Source: Flavobacterium frigoris
GTDB lineage: Bacteria; Bacteroidota; Bacteroidia; Flavobacteriales; Flavobacteriaceae
Assembly (NCBI RefSeq): GCF_900111075.1
Contig: NZ_FOFZ01000003.1
Coordinates: forward strand, 310,001 to 374,000
Length of the DNA stretch: 64,000 bases
Direction of reading: 5' to 3'
Shown: positions 43,208 to 51,602 of the stretch, in pieces
Numbering within the stretch: position 1 is the first letter of the stretch
Layout: each line of letters begins with the position of its first letter
Translations under genes and position numbers: made by a program
Notes under the pieces: generated by a model
What the model was told of the DNA's origin: nothing
Seen by the model: the letters and a program-made list of their open reading frames with translations, nothing else
The model's database searches: none

Positions 43208-44104
43208 GTTCGTTGTTTTTGCTTTATCTACTTTTATGATTTCTTTTCCATAAGAATCATATTTTGATATTGTAGTTTCTTTTACTTCCCTATTTTCGTA
43301 ATTGTTTATATCAGTTTTTTTGAATAATTGATACTCATCTTCATATTCTGATTTTTTAAACTCATAAATACTCTCTCCGTTACCTCCTGCACCTGACGCA
43401 CCGTGTTGAGTTATTGTTTTATTTTTATAATCTATAGTTGTATAGCTATATGCGTCGGCACTTGGATTACCATAGTAAAATCCTGAAAAATTATTAAATG
43501 GTTCATTAGTCATTTCGCTAAATTCTAAACTATCATAATCAGGACTTTTGAATATTTTATTTTGTGAACCACCTTTTTCATATGTTCTTGCATATGTCAG
43601 AATAAGTTCGTCTTTACCATCAAAATCGACATCTTGAAAGAAGAAAGGAATGTATGTGTATCCAAATCCTTCTTCTTCTTTGGAAGTGCCAACTTTATCA
43701 AATTTTGGTTTTATATATTTTGAAATTTGTGTAAAACTTTGGGTTTTTACAAATTCACCATCTTTAACAGTAAAGTATTTTAGATTTTCTTTATCAATAT
43801 CTATTGTGAATTCAGGATGTAAAACCCAAGATATTTCTTTAGTTTCTAGGTTTTCAAAAGTCAGCATTGCTGGACCACTAAAATTTTCTGAACCGTGTAC
43901 TTCAAGCTTTCCTCTAATTAGCCATTTTACACTTACATTATAACCTTTAATAGGAGTTGAATATTTAATAGTAATTTCATTATTTCCCTGTGTTACATTA
44001 CTTTTTATAATTTCAGTTTCATTTGTTATAGATTCATTTTTGGTTGGTTTAGCACAAGAAATTAAATTAAATGTTAAGAAGAAAATTAAAATAGTCTTTT
44101 TCAT
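43202..44104 (-). CDS. lipoprotein of unknown function with VCBS-like region
   Basis: This 300-residue protein has a lipoprotein signal peptide (KKTILIFFLTFNLISC, lipobox LISC, Cys17). The mature part is beta-rich and contains FFQDVDFDGKDELILTYAR (about 150-168), an FG-GAP/VCBS-like Asp-rich calcium-type loop also found in XAC2610-like proteins. It is expected at the outer or inner membrane face. It forms a one-gene cassette: the stop lies inside an attC-like site and a matching GGCTAAC lies 77 bases before the start. Confidence 0.7.
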   Translation of the reverse strand: MKKTILIFFLTFNLISCAKPTKNESITNETEIIKSNVTQGNNEITIKYSTPIKGYNVSVKWLIRGKLEVHGSENFSGPAMLTFENLETKEISWVLHPEFTIDIDKENLKYFTVKDGEFVKTQSFTQISKYIKPKFDKVGTSKEEEGFGYTYIPFFFQDVDFDGKDELILTYARTYEKGGSQNKIFKSPDYDSLEFSEMTNEPFNNFSGFYYGNPSADAYSYTTIDYKNKTITQHGASGAGGNGESIYEFKKSEYEDEYQLFKKTDINNYENREVKETTISKYDSYGKEIIKVDKAKTTNG

Positions 44105-44180
44105 AGGTATTTTTTTTTGGGGTTAAATTATATTTTTACATTTAAAGTTGTTGTTTTTCAGTACGTTGCTGTACAATGAC

Positions 44181-44187
44181 GGCTAAC
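44181..44187 (-). other. cassette boundary site GGCTAAC (right)
   Basis: ATGACGGCTAAC here matches CTGACGGCTAAC at 43079-43090. It marks the upstream edge of the lipoprotein cassette. No pairing partner follows to the right, so the array probably ends, or was cut, here. Confidence 0.5.
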
Positions 44188-44286
44188 TAATAAATACCAT
44201 CAACATCCTATACTTTTTTTAAAGTTTCAAATCAATCTTTGCTATTTATCCTAGCTCGTAAATAGACGATTTCCAACCTATACCCA

Positions 44287-44309
44287 CAATACCCACTTTT
44301 AGTGATATT
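44287..44309 (+). repeat. 23-base palindromic intergenic repeat, copy 2
   Basis: Identical to 3001-3023 over 23 bases. It lies 41 bases before the third copy of the TTTACGGTTTCCCACA repeat, between the cassette array and the integrase relic. Confidence 0.8.
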
Positions 44310-44350
44310 GATGCATTTCTATCGAGTAAAAGTAAACCACTACAATATAG

Positions 44351-44372
44351 ATTCTTTACGGTTTCCCACATT
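44351..44372 (+). repeat. 22-base core of the dispersed repeat, copy 3
   Basis: Identical to 1086-1107. It is followed by an A run and GACACCATC, which looks like the remains of the same terminator type found beside the other copies. Confidence 0.75.
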
Positions 44373-44406
44373 GTCAAAAAAAAAATCCCATAAATAAAGA
44401 CACCAT

Positions 44407-44712
44407 CTTGCTTTTCATATCCCACAAAGCAATCAAAAAATGAATGCGTGTTTAAAAGAAATGACAGTCCATTGTGAAATTAAAAAAGAACTCCACTTCC
44501 ATATTGTCCGGCACACTTTTTCAAATACAATTAGACTCACAAATGGAGCTCCAATAGAGAGCGTAAGTAAAATACTAATACGCAAAAACGTACGCACTAC
44601 CCAGCATTATGCAAAAGTTTCAGACAAAAAAATAGGCGAAGACATGAAATTGCTACGAGATAAACTTAATCTGATCGCAGCTAAACAAAAACAGCAACAA
44701 ACAATAATTTAA
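44407..44712 (+). pseudogene. tyrosine integrase, C-terminal relic
   Basis: The frame from about 44407 keeps only the last 100 residues of an integrase: SNQKMNACLKEM, FHIVRHTFSNTI (H-x-x-R kept) and TTQHYAKV (Tyr kept). It aligns along its length with residues 323-411 of the integrase at 40286-41533, for example LTNGAPIESVSK against LTNGVPIESVSK. The core-binding and arm-binding domains are missing and GHKN has become IRKN, so it cannot be active. It lies directly before the second RteC gene, the position the integrase would hold in an intact element. Confidence 0.85.
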
Positions 44713-44844
44713 GAATTGAAATTATGAAACTAAAAAAGATATTCGGATTTATGCATATTCTTTAGCATTAATTAAACTATTGAACTAATTTGGCACTTTT
44801 TATTACTAAAAACTAATAATAATACGCCAAATCCAAATTTTTTT

Positions 44845-45690
44845 ATGATAAAATTCAGTCGCAAAGTACTCTGTGAACTTGAGGACGAACTGCAAACCAT
44901 ATCATTTGATTACGACAATCCAATTGTCATGTGTGACAAGTCAATAGAATCCATTGTTAAACAGTTGAGAATTCTTAAAAATCAGGTTCTGGATCAACAA
45001 TTTAAAAGTACTGAGGATGAAATTATGTTTTTCAAAAACATAAAACCAAAATTTACCTCAAAAATGATTTATTTCAAAAAAATCAGAAAACTGGAAGCAT
45101 CAAAACCTTTAGGTGGAAAAAAAACGCAAAGAGAGTATTACGACAATGAATTGTTTAAATTGAATTGTTATTTTATTGATAACACTGAGTTTTACAACTA
45201 TTACCGTCTGGGAAGTAACTTCCTCGATAACAAATTATTTATTAGATATAATGCCGAAATTGATTTTAATCTTGAAACATTTCATTATGAATTAGACGAC
45301 CGTTTTTCCACCACGCATGACTTTAAGGTTGCGATGATTATGGCTAATGAACTTTTTATGAGACATCTAGACAATAAGCTCAGAAACTTAAACGAGAATA
45401 TACCAGTAATGATATTACCCACGCTAGAAGTAAAAACTATAAAATGGACTGAGAGTAAAACAGCGCTTATCGAATTGATTTATGCCTTGCATACCCAAAA
45501 AGTATTCAATAATGGGAAAGCAGATATTGCAGAAATCGCAAAAACCTTTGAAAAATTATTCGATATCGAACTAGGTGACATTTACAGAGCCAGTAATGAA
45601 ATTAAAAATCGTAAAATAAACAAAACTAAATTCTTAGATGTTTTACGCGAAAACCTCAACAAACGCTTCGCTGAGCAAGAATATAAATAA
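44845..45690 (+). CDS. RteC-family protein, backbone copy 2
   Basis: This 281-residue protein is homologous to the product of 21372-22205 along its length but diverged. Shared features are EIMFFKNIKPKFTSKMIYF, a central F/Y-rich part, and the C-terminal SKTALIELIYALHTQKVFNNGKADIAEI with RKINKTKFLDVL. As in Bacteroides elements it probably controls excision or transfer functions. It follows an integrase relic by about 130 bases, which suggests the ancestral order integrase-RteC-HTH-replication-ATPase. Confidence 0.85.
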   Translation: MIKFSRKVLCELEDELQTISFDYDNPIVMCDKSIESIVKQLRILKNQVLDQQFKSTEDEIMFFKNIKPKFTSKMIYFKKIRKLEASKPLGGKKTQREYYDNELFKLNCYFIDNTEFYNYYRLGSNFLDNKLFIRYNAEIDFNLETFHYELDDRFSTTHDFKVAMIMANELFMRHLDNKLRNLNENIPVMILPTLEVKTIKWTESKTALIELIYALHTQKVFNNGKADIAEIAKTFEKLFDIELGDIYRASNEIKNRKINKTKFLDVLRENLNKRFAEQEYK

Positions 45691-45716
45691 TAGCCTTTAC
45701 TATCTTTTGATTAAAA

Positions 45717-45750
45717 AAAACACCCAAGGTACACCCAACTTGGGTGTTTT
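45717..45750 (+). terminator. terminator after second RteC
   Basis: AAAACACCCAAG pairs with CTTGGGTGTTTT around a 10-base loop; T run follows. The first module also has a terminator in this position. Confidence 0.85.
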
Positions 45751-45801
45751 TTTATTTCAACTTCACTTCTTTTGCATCATAACGTATTAAAATACAACAG
45801 T

Positions 45802-46080
45802 ATGACAACAGAGAACCCTACCCTATTTAGCCATCAGCTTATTACTAAAGGTGATTTAGTAGAATTCAAAAACAACCTTATAGCGGAAATTAAAGAAATC
45901 ATCAATCACAATCCGGAACCCAAAAAATGGCTCAAATCTTCCGAAGTTAAAAAACTACTCAAGATCTCCCCTGGCACACTACAAAACCTACGCGTCAACG
46001 GAACATTAAACTACACCAAAATTGGAAGTATTATTTATTACAATTATAACGATATCCAAAAATTGCTCGAAATCAATTAA
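45802..46080 (+). CDS. excisionase-like helix-turn-helix protein, copy 2
   Basis: The ATG at 45802 gives 92 residues, the same length as copy 1; a TTG 30 bases earlier is less likely. The core KKWLKSSEVKKLLKISPGTL and QNLRVNGTLNYTKIGSIIYY differs from copy 1 at only a few positions, while the N-terminus has drifted. That pattern suggests that DNA recognition is conserved between the two modules and that they might cross-regulate. Confidence 0.85.
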   Translation: MTTENPTLFSHQLITKGDLVEFKNNLIAEIKEIINHNPEPKKWLKSSEVKKLLKISPGTLQNLRVNGTLNYTKIGSIIYYNYNDIQKLLEIN

Positions 46081-46120
46081 CCATTGAAATTTCAAAAAAA
46101 ACAAATACAAGATCCAAGTT

Positions 46121-47044
46121 ATGAACTACATCAAACACCTTACAGGTTTCTTTAATCGAATAGCGCTTGAAAACACACTTAATCCAACGCACATCAGTTT
46201 ATACATTACTATTTTTCAATGTTGGAATGTGAACCGGTTCAAGAATCCAATAACTATCACTCGAGACGAAATGATGAAAGGAAGTAAAATTGCTTCTAAT
46301 GCCACCTATCATAAATGCATCAAAGACTTACAACGATTGGGTTATTTGGATTACAACCCCTCTTTCAATCCGTATTCCGGTACTTCTATTACAGTCCACA
46401 ATTTCTCAGAGGGATACAAAGCAAAATCCGATGATAATGCCCTGACCTGTTCAAAAAATGAATCAACCCGTTCAAAAAATGACCGTACTAGTTCAAAAAA
46501 TGAACAGCCTATTGGTCAGGCAACTGAACAGGTTAATGGTCAGCTCTATATAGAGAATAAAAAAACATATAAAAACAATATAAACAATAGAGAGAGAACA
46601 CCCGAGTTTGAAATTTTAGATGATAATTTAATTTTAGAAAATCCAGAAAAAAATAAGAGAAATGAAATGCCTTTCGCATTCGCTGACTCCAAAAAAAATA
46701 AAACAGAAAATGGTCGGCAAAAAAGTTCCGCCAAAAAAGAAAAGGCTAAAACTATCACTTCGAACGAAGCGCAGAACCCAACATTGGAATTAACCAAAGA
46801 GTATTTCAAGTTTCAAGAATATTCCGAGTTTGAAGCAGAGCGATTTTTTAATTATTACTCCAGCAACGGATGGCTCATTGGTGGGAAAACAAAAATGAAA
46901 GATTGGAAAGCAGCTGCACGAAATTGGATGATGAACACTAATAAATTCAATGCAAAAATGCCACAAAACATCCCAGTAAAAGAGCAAACGAGAGCCTATA
47001 ATCTCCATGCAGAAACCGAGAAAAACTACGCTGAACCACTTTAA
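46121..47044 (+). CDS. replication-initiator-like protein, copy 2
   Basis: This 307-residue protein begins MNYIKHLTGFFNRIALENTL, nearly the same as copy 1. An N-terminal winged helix is followed by a polar linker that includes a three-fold SKNE/SKND repeat (about residues 108-130), then the conserved FFNYYSSNGWLIGGKTKMKD and WKAAARNWMMNT end. Ends are strongly conserved and the linker is not, which points to two functional domains. It lies 74 bases before the ATPase gene instead of overlapping it. Confidence 0.7.
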   Translation: MNYIKHLTGFFNRIALENTLNPTHISLYITIFQCWNVNRFKNPITITRDEMMKGSKIASNATYHKCIKDLQRLGYLDYNPSFNPYSGTSITVHNFSEGYKAKSDDNALTCSKNESTRSKNDRTSSKNEQPIGQATEQVNGQLYIENKKTYKNNINNRERTPEFEILDDNLILENPEKNKRNEMPFAFADSKKNKTENGRQKSSAKKEKAKTITSNEAQNPTLELTKEYFKFQEYSEFEAERFFNYYSSNGWLIGGKTKMKDWKAAARNWMMNTNKFNAKMPQNIPVKEQTRAYNLHAETEKNYAEPL

Positions 47045-47118
47045 CCTGAACTTGTTTCAGGTTCTCTAAGATTCGAAAGACATCTCTCACTTCCAATCTC
47101 TAACTTCTCACCCCCACT

Positions 47119-47730
47119 ATGACATCAAAATACAATTATCCAGAAATTATTGCTTGGTTAGAAAAAAAAGGCAAAAAGGACTTTGGAGACAAATTTCAAT
47201 TCCTAGAACAAGACACGACAAACATCACAAAACTGATTTGCTATTTTCTGGATGATGAATGTACTGCAGCTAAGTTTGAAATCGACCTCAGCAAAGGAAT
47301 TCTGCTTTCTGGACCAGTAGGCTGCGGTAAAACTTCTTTGATGGCTTTAATGCGCTATGTACCTCAACCAAATAAAAAGTTCTTCATGAAAACCTGCCGG
47401 GACATTAGTTTTGAGTTCATTAAAGATGGATATGAAGTAATTCAGCGCTACAGCCATGGACACAACACCCATGCCGAACATAAAAACTACTGTTTCGATG
47501 ATTTAGGCACCGAAAAGAACCTCAAATACTTTGGAAATGAATGCAATGTCATGGCAGAGATTATTCTCTCCAGGTACGACATTTTTATATCTAAGAAAAT
47601 CTACACCCATATCACCACAAACCTCTCCGCATCCGAAATAGAAACCGCCTACGGCAATCGAGTCAGATCTCGCTTGAGAAACATGCTCAACTTAATCGCT
47701 TTTGACAAAACGGACAAAGACAAACGATAA
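47119..47730 (+). CDS. DnaC/IstB-like AAA+ ATPase, copy 2
   Basis: This 203-residue ATPase has Walker A GPVGCGKT (65-72), Walker B YCFDDLG (about 124-130), THITTNLSASEIE and YGNRVRSRLRNMLNLIAF. Every motif of copy 1 is present; the protein is shorter at its N-terminus. It probably loads a replicative helicase or assists strand transfer in the element. Confidence 0.82.
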   Translation: MTSKYNYPEIIAWLEKKGKKDFGDKFQFLEQDTTNITKLICYFLDDECTAAKFEIDLSKGILLSGPVGCGKTSLMALMRYVPQPNKKFFMKTCRDISFEFIKDGYEVIQRYSHGHNTHAEHKNYCFDDLGTEKNLKYFGNECNVMAEIILSRYDIFISKKIYTHITTNLSASEIETAYGNRVRSRLRNMLNLIAFDKTDKDKR

Positions 47731-47816
47731 TAGCAACCCACCTCTCTTTCATCTCGAGCGACAGCAACAAACAAACTTTAAACCCTCAACGAGTAACCAA
47801 ATAACCTTTTCACACA

Positions 47817-48458
47817 ATGAAAAAAATCAACACCTTCTGGAACTGGTTCCAAGACAACAATCAAAGAATCAAAAATAGTTGCAATGAATCTCCTGAAAAA
47901 CAAAAGGAAATTCTATTTTGGTTATGCAAAAATCTCAGCTACTACTGCAGGGAAATAGATTTTATAATTGTCTTTCCAAAAAAAGAATATAGCAAAACAG
48001 AATTCATTGTTACAGCCAATGGAAATTCCAACTATTTCCAACAAGTCACTCTTTTAATCGACAATGCACCAAGACTGAGAACCTGGAAATTCACGGCGTT
48101 CCTGATGCCAACTGAGCAAATCAATAAAGTTATTGAAGAACTGGAAAAACCATACATAATTCGCGAGAACACTTTAAAAGCAAAAAATCTGAATTTTACA
48201 GCATTAGATCATGACCACGAAACGCATAAGTTTGAAATCCAAATTTATCTCAAAAACTACATTTTACTTTGTAATACAAATACACTTTCCCAAGTCATTT
48301 GCATAATTTTACAAAACCAAATGACACAAGATTCATTATCACAAAATAGTAGTTTTGTCCAACTGGCACAAACAGCAAATAACGATGGAGAATTGATTTG
48401 TTTATATGATTTGCAATTGTACATGGATGAAATAAATAAAAATCCTAACAACAAATAG
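47817..48458 (+). CDS. conserved hypothetical protein of the mobile backbone, copy 2
   Basis: This 213-residue protein shares KKINTFWNWFQDNN, LFWLCKNLSYYCREIDFII and APRLRTWKFTAFL with copy 1. The conserved first 100 residues and drifting C-terminus suggest that the N-terminal part matters most. It closes the second backbone module, and accessory genes start 73 bases later. Confidence 0.7.
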   Translation: MKKINTFWNWFQDNNQRIKNSCNESPEKQKEILFWLCKNLSYYCREIDFIIVFPKKEYSKTEFIVTANGNSNYFQQVTLLIDNAPRLRTWKFTAFLMPTEQINKVIEELEKPYIIRENTLKAKNLNFTALDHDHETHKFEIQIYLKNYILLCNTNTLSQVICIILQNQMTQDSLSQNSSFVQLAQTANNDGELICLYDLQLYMDEINKNPNNK

Positions 48459-48530
48459 CGGAGATATTTTTAGTAGACGTCATGGCTTGTCGCTATGGAA
48501 CAATAGTTTTGCATATTAAAAATTAGTAAT

Positions 48531-49619
48531 ATGGACAGAACAACTCACTCAATCAGCAAAAAAACATTCGAAAAACCCACATATGGCTCAGTAGATACCT
48601 TCATGAACGGAGGTCTTATGGTAATCACTTCAAAACTGTTTTATAGCTATTTTGGTCAAATTCCAAATATTTATGTTGTAGATAAAATCGACGATAAAAA
48701 GCTTAGATCTGATGCAGCAATAGGCATATTTGGAAAGATAATACATCAAATCGCACGACAAGAATTCGATGCAGTAACGCAATTGGCCACACTAAATATT
48801 CATAATTTTTTTCTGGAATCCGGTGTTTTGATAAATGTTTCAAATGAAAGTATGATGCTTTATTTTACGGAACAAAATAAAAACGAAGCACTTGGCATTT
48901 TCGAACAGGTAAAGAAATACAAAATTAAACGAAAAAAAACGACTGAAATTAGCTTAATTACAATGACGAAATCAGGGCTGGAAACTCAAGAAATTGCAAT
49001 CAAAAAACCAAAAATCGATTTTAGTCTGCATTACAATGAAGACTTTTTTACTATTCATAAAGCAATAGTAAAAAACATAAACAAGTCAAATACAAACGGA
49101 CTGTATCTTTTTCATGGACATCCCGGAACAGGAAAAACTACTTATATCAGATATTTAATACATCATCTTCACAAAAAAGTAATATTCCTTTCCACAAAAA
49201 TGGCAGGAGAACTTGACAATGTGGCAATGACACCCTTTTTACTACAAAATAGAAATGCGGTTATTGTGATTGAAGATGCCGAAGAATTGATTACCTCTCG
49301 CGATGAGGTACGAAATTCAAATCTCTCTATGTTACTTAATCTAACGGATGGTTTGATGGGTGAAAGTTTAGGAATCCAAATCGTAGCAACCTTTAATACT
49401 AATGTGACAAATATCGACAAGGCACTTTTACGCAAAGGAAGACTTTCAACTATCTACGAATTCAAACCTCTTACTCTTATTAGAACTAACGCATTATTGA
49501 ACAAATTGAACTATCAGATTGAAGTGACTCAACCATTACCCATTTCCGACATTTTTAATTTTAATAGCAGTAATAATTATGAACCTAAACTGAGAAAAGC
49601 AGTTGGTTTCGGAAATTAA
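48531..49619 (+). CDS. AAA+ ATPase (BCS1-like type)
   Basis: This 362-residue protein has an N-terminal region of about 160 residues without a known domain, then an AAA+ module. That shows Walker A GHPGTGKT (196-203), Walker B VIVIEDAEE (244-252), sensor 1 VATFNTN and an arginine-finger region KALLRKGRLSTIYEF. Spacing and the DNIDKALLRKGR-like end fit the classical AAA clade (BCS1/ClpX-like remodelers). It is first in a run of co-oriented accessory genes after the second backbone, and the next gene follows 13 bases later. Confidence 0.8.
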   Translation: MDRTTHSISKKTFEKPTYGSVDTFMNGGLMVITSKLFYSYFGQIPNIYVVDKIDDKKLRSDAAIGIFGKIIHQIARQEFDAVTQLATLNIHNFFLESGVLINVSNESMMLYFTEQNKNEALGIFEQVKKYKIKRKKTTEISLITMTKSGLETQEIAIKKPKIDFSLHYNEDFFTIHKAIVKNINKSNTNGLYLFHGHPGTGKTTYIRYLIHHLHKKVIFLSTKMAGELDNVAMTPFLLQNRNAVIVIEDAEELITSRDEVRNSNLSMLLNLTDGLMGESLGIQIVATFNTNVTNIDKALLRKGRLSTIYEFKPLTLIRTNALLNKLNYQIEVTQPLPISDIFNFNSSNNYEPKLRKAVGFGN

Positions 49620-49632
49620 ATAAATAAAAAAT

Positions 49633-50223
49633 ATGAAGATAGACAAAGAACTTGAAATAGGTTTCATTAGAGCCATTCAGAAAAAATCTAATAAAAGAAA
49701 TGAAAGTGAAAAAATTGCAATATATGATCGGAATGACTCCATAGATAATCAATTCAAATGGTCAACAGAACTTGATGAAAAATTAGTGCTCCTAAACGAT
49801 AAACTTCGAGAGGAAGAAAAAAAAGTATTCAAGCAATATCGAAAAATTGAAAAACAATGCGAATTGATGGTTGCCAATAAAGAAATTAATGATTTCAATA
49901 TTCAGGTTGAATCGGAATATTGGAATAACAAACATTATAAAAAATACGATCCGAAAGTTTACGGCAATCCTTTCTATATAAATACATCTGATGACTTTAT
50001 GGGTTGCCGACAGTTGGAAGAAGAATATAATGACTCTTGTTCAAATACGGTTGGTGGTATGTGTTTTATTCCTCGAGATTCACTACTGGCAAAAAGAAAT
50101 CATTGTTATTCTTTTCATCATTTGTACGATCATAGTGATTTAACCTGGTTTGACATCTACAATATTGACGAAGTCTGGATGGAGATTAAGGTTGATTATC
50201 AGTTTTTTTCTAAAATAAAATAA
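49633..50223 (+). CDS. hypothetical protein next to AAA ATPase
   Basis: This 196-residue, highly charged protein has a predicted coiled coil at about 50-95 (LDEKLVLLNDKLREEEKKVF) and a C-terminal region rich in aromatic residues and His (CYSFHHLYDHSDLTWFDIYN). No family is recognised. It lies 13 bases after the AAA gene and 5 bases before the cREC gene, so all three are likely co-expressed. Confidence 0.65.
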   Translation: MKIDKELEIGFIRAIQKKSNKRNESEKIAIYDRNDSIDNQFKWSTELDEKLVLLNDKLREEEKKVFKQYRKIEKQCELMVANKEINDFNIQVESEYWNNKHYKKYDPKVYGNPFYINTSDDFMGCRQLEEEYNDSCSNTVGGMCFIPRDSLLAKRNHCYSFHHLYDHSDLTWFDIYNIDEVWMEIKVDYQFFSKIK

Positions 50224-50228
50224 TTTCA

Positions 50229-50678
50229 ATGCAATCATATAAAAATAATAAAAGTGGACGGTTTCTTTTTTTGGATGACATTCGCCATCCGCACGATGTT
50301 TATAGGTACACACAGCAAACTATGTTTCTACACAAAAAATGGGAGATTGTAAGAAACTATATGGAGTTTGTTCAATGGATTACCATAAATGGATTGCCTG
50401 ATTTTATTTCTTTTGACCACGATTTGGCAGATATGGAATACACATCACCACCTCCAGCTGTTGATAATGACCAATCAAAAGAATGGCAAGATGCACAGGT
50501 ACATACTGAAAAAACAGGTTATGAATGTGCTATATGGCTAGTTGATTATTGTTTAGACAACAATTTTGATTGTCCTAAATGCTATTGTCATTCTATGAAC
50601 CCTGTAGGCAGCGATAAAATAAAGGGTCTTTTGAATCAGTTCTCAACCTACCGCTACCGTTTTGGCAAGGAGAAATGA
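50229..50678 (+). CDS. cyclic-phosphate processing receiver (cREC) domain protein
   Basis: This 149-residue receiver-like protein has FLFLDDIRHPHDVY (12-25), FISFDHDLAD (about 59-68) and GYECAIWLVDYCLDN with the C-terminal CHSMNPVGSDKIKGLL. The DD and DHDLAD pairs plus the HSMNPVG end are the marks of cREC domains, predicted to act on cyclic phosphates in RNA-repair and nucleotide-signal systems. In this accessory cluster, with a SLOG-like protein close by, a role in handling a nucleotide signal is possible but inferred. Confidence 0.75.
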   Translation: MQSYKNNKSGRFLFLDDIRHPHDVYRYTQQTMFLHKKWEIVRNYMEFVQWITINGLPDFISFDHDLADMEYTSPPPAVDNDQSKEWQDAQVHTEKTGYECAIWLVDYCLDNNFDCPKCYCHSMNPVGSDKIKGLLNQFSTYRYRFGKEK

Positions 50679-50791
50679 CCAAATTGGAGCTGACATTAAA
50701 ATAGTTGAAAAAAAATGACCACAAACAAAGAACCACGTCATTGTTTGGCGTTATCGCAGTTTACTTTTGTATAGAATTTAAAAAACACCTT

Positions 50792-51382
50792 ATGACATTA
50801 TCCGCATTTACAACCCAATATAATTCAAAAAACACAATAATCCTTTTGGAAGGAAAACGAAATGTTGTAGAATTAGATAAAGAGAAATTAATTCAATTAG
50901 GGAATCTTTTAGCAACGCATTTGCCACTGGCTACTTTTAGAAGTGGTAATGCCGCTGGTGCCGATTTTTACTTCACACAAGGCGTTTTGCAGCTAGCACC
51001 CGAGCGATTGCAAGTAATCACGCCGTATGACAATCATCGTGAAAAGCAAAACAATGCTTATGAAACCATTTCACTCGATCAAATTGATTTGGTAAAGGAA
51101 TCGGAAGTTGTTTACCAGTCGAAAAATAATAAAAAAACGAAATCACTTATAGACAAATACGTTGGCGGTGCAAAAGATCGGTTTGCGATCAAAGCAGCTT
51201 ATATCATAAGGGATACCGTTAAAGTGACTGGAACGAATTCAGGAATTCCGCCTACTACCTTCGCTTTCTTTTACGATGACTTAGACAACCCAAAAACAGG
51301 CGGAACAGGGCATACAATGTCCATTTGTGACATAAATAATGTTCCGTATTTAACCCAAAACGAATGGTTAAACTGGCTTTAA
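50792..51382 (+). CDS. SLOG-like Rossmann-fold protein
   Basis: The ATG at 50792 gives 196 residues; an upstream TTG would add a stretch without protein character. ATFRSGNAAGADFYFTQGV (about 47-65) is a glycine-rich Rossmann-type motif (GNAAGAD) as in SLOG/LOG-related nucleotide-binding folds. RLQVITPYDNHR and a C-terminal GGTGHTMSIC complete the core. SLOG proteins bind or generate nucleotide ligands in several defence and stress systems. The cREC protein encoded two genes earlier fits such a scheme. The exact activity is not known. Confidence 0.6.
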   Translation: MTLSAFTTQYNSKNTIILLEGKRNVVELDKEKLIQLGNLLATHLPLATFRSGNAAGADFYFTQGVLQLAPERLQVITPYDNHREKQNNAYETISLDQIDLVKESEVVYQSKNNKKTKSLIDKYVGGAKDRFAIKAAYIIRDTVKVTGTNSGIPPTTFAFFYDDLDNPKTGGTGHTMSICDINNVPYLTQNEWLNWL

Positions 51383-51394
51383 AAACTACAATCT

Positions 51395-51598
51395 ATGAAG
51401 AAAATTAGTATCGAGCTCTCGGATGAGCAATATGAAAAAATGAAGGCACATCAAAAAAACGTTGTGGAAATAAATGCTGAATCAGATAGTCTTTCCGGAT
51501 GTAGCATTAAATTATGCTGTTGTGAACTTGGAGATTGGCTTGAAATAGAGATGAATGGTGTTTTGAATTTAGGTGATGTAAATTGGAAAATAGAATAG
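51395..51598 (+). CDS. 67-residue hypothetical protein
   Basis: This short protein opens with an amphipathic helix (SIELSDEQYEKMKAHQKN) and then has a Cys cluster (CSIKLCCCELGDWLEIEMNG). It lies 12 bases after the SLOG-like gene and 4 bases before the next. No family is recognised. Confidence 0.6.
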   Translation: MKKISIELSDEQYEKMKAHQKNVVEINAESDSLSGCSIKLCCCELGDWLEIEMNGVLNLGDVNWKIE

Positions 51599-51602
51599 AA
51601 TT

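Noticed and set aside
44440..44712. functional 90-residue integrase-like gene
   Set aside because: It is only the C-terminal part of a tyrosine recombinase, with GHKN lost and all N-terminal domains missing, so it is listed as a relic.
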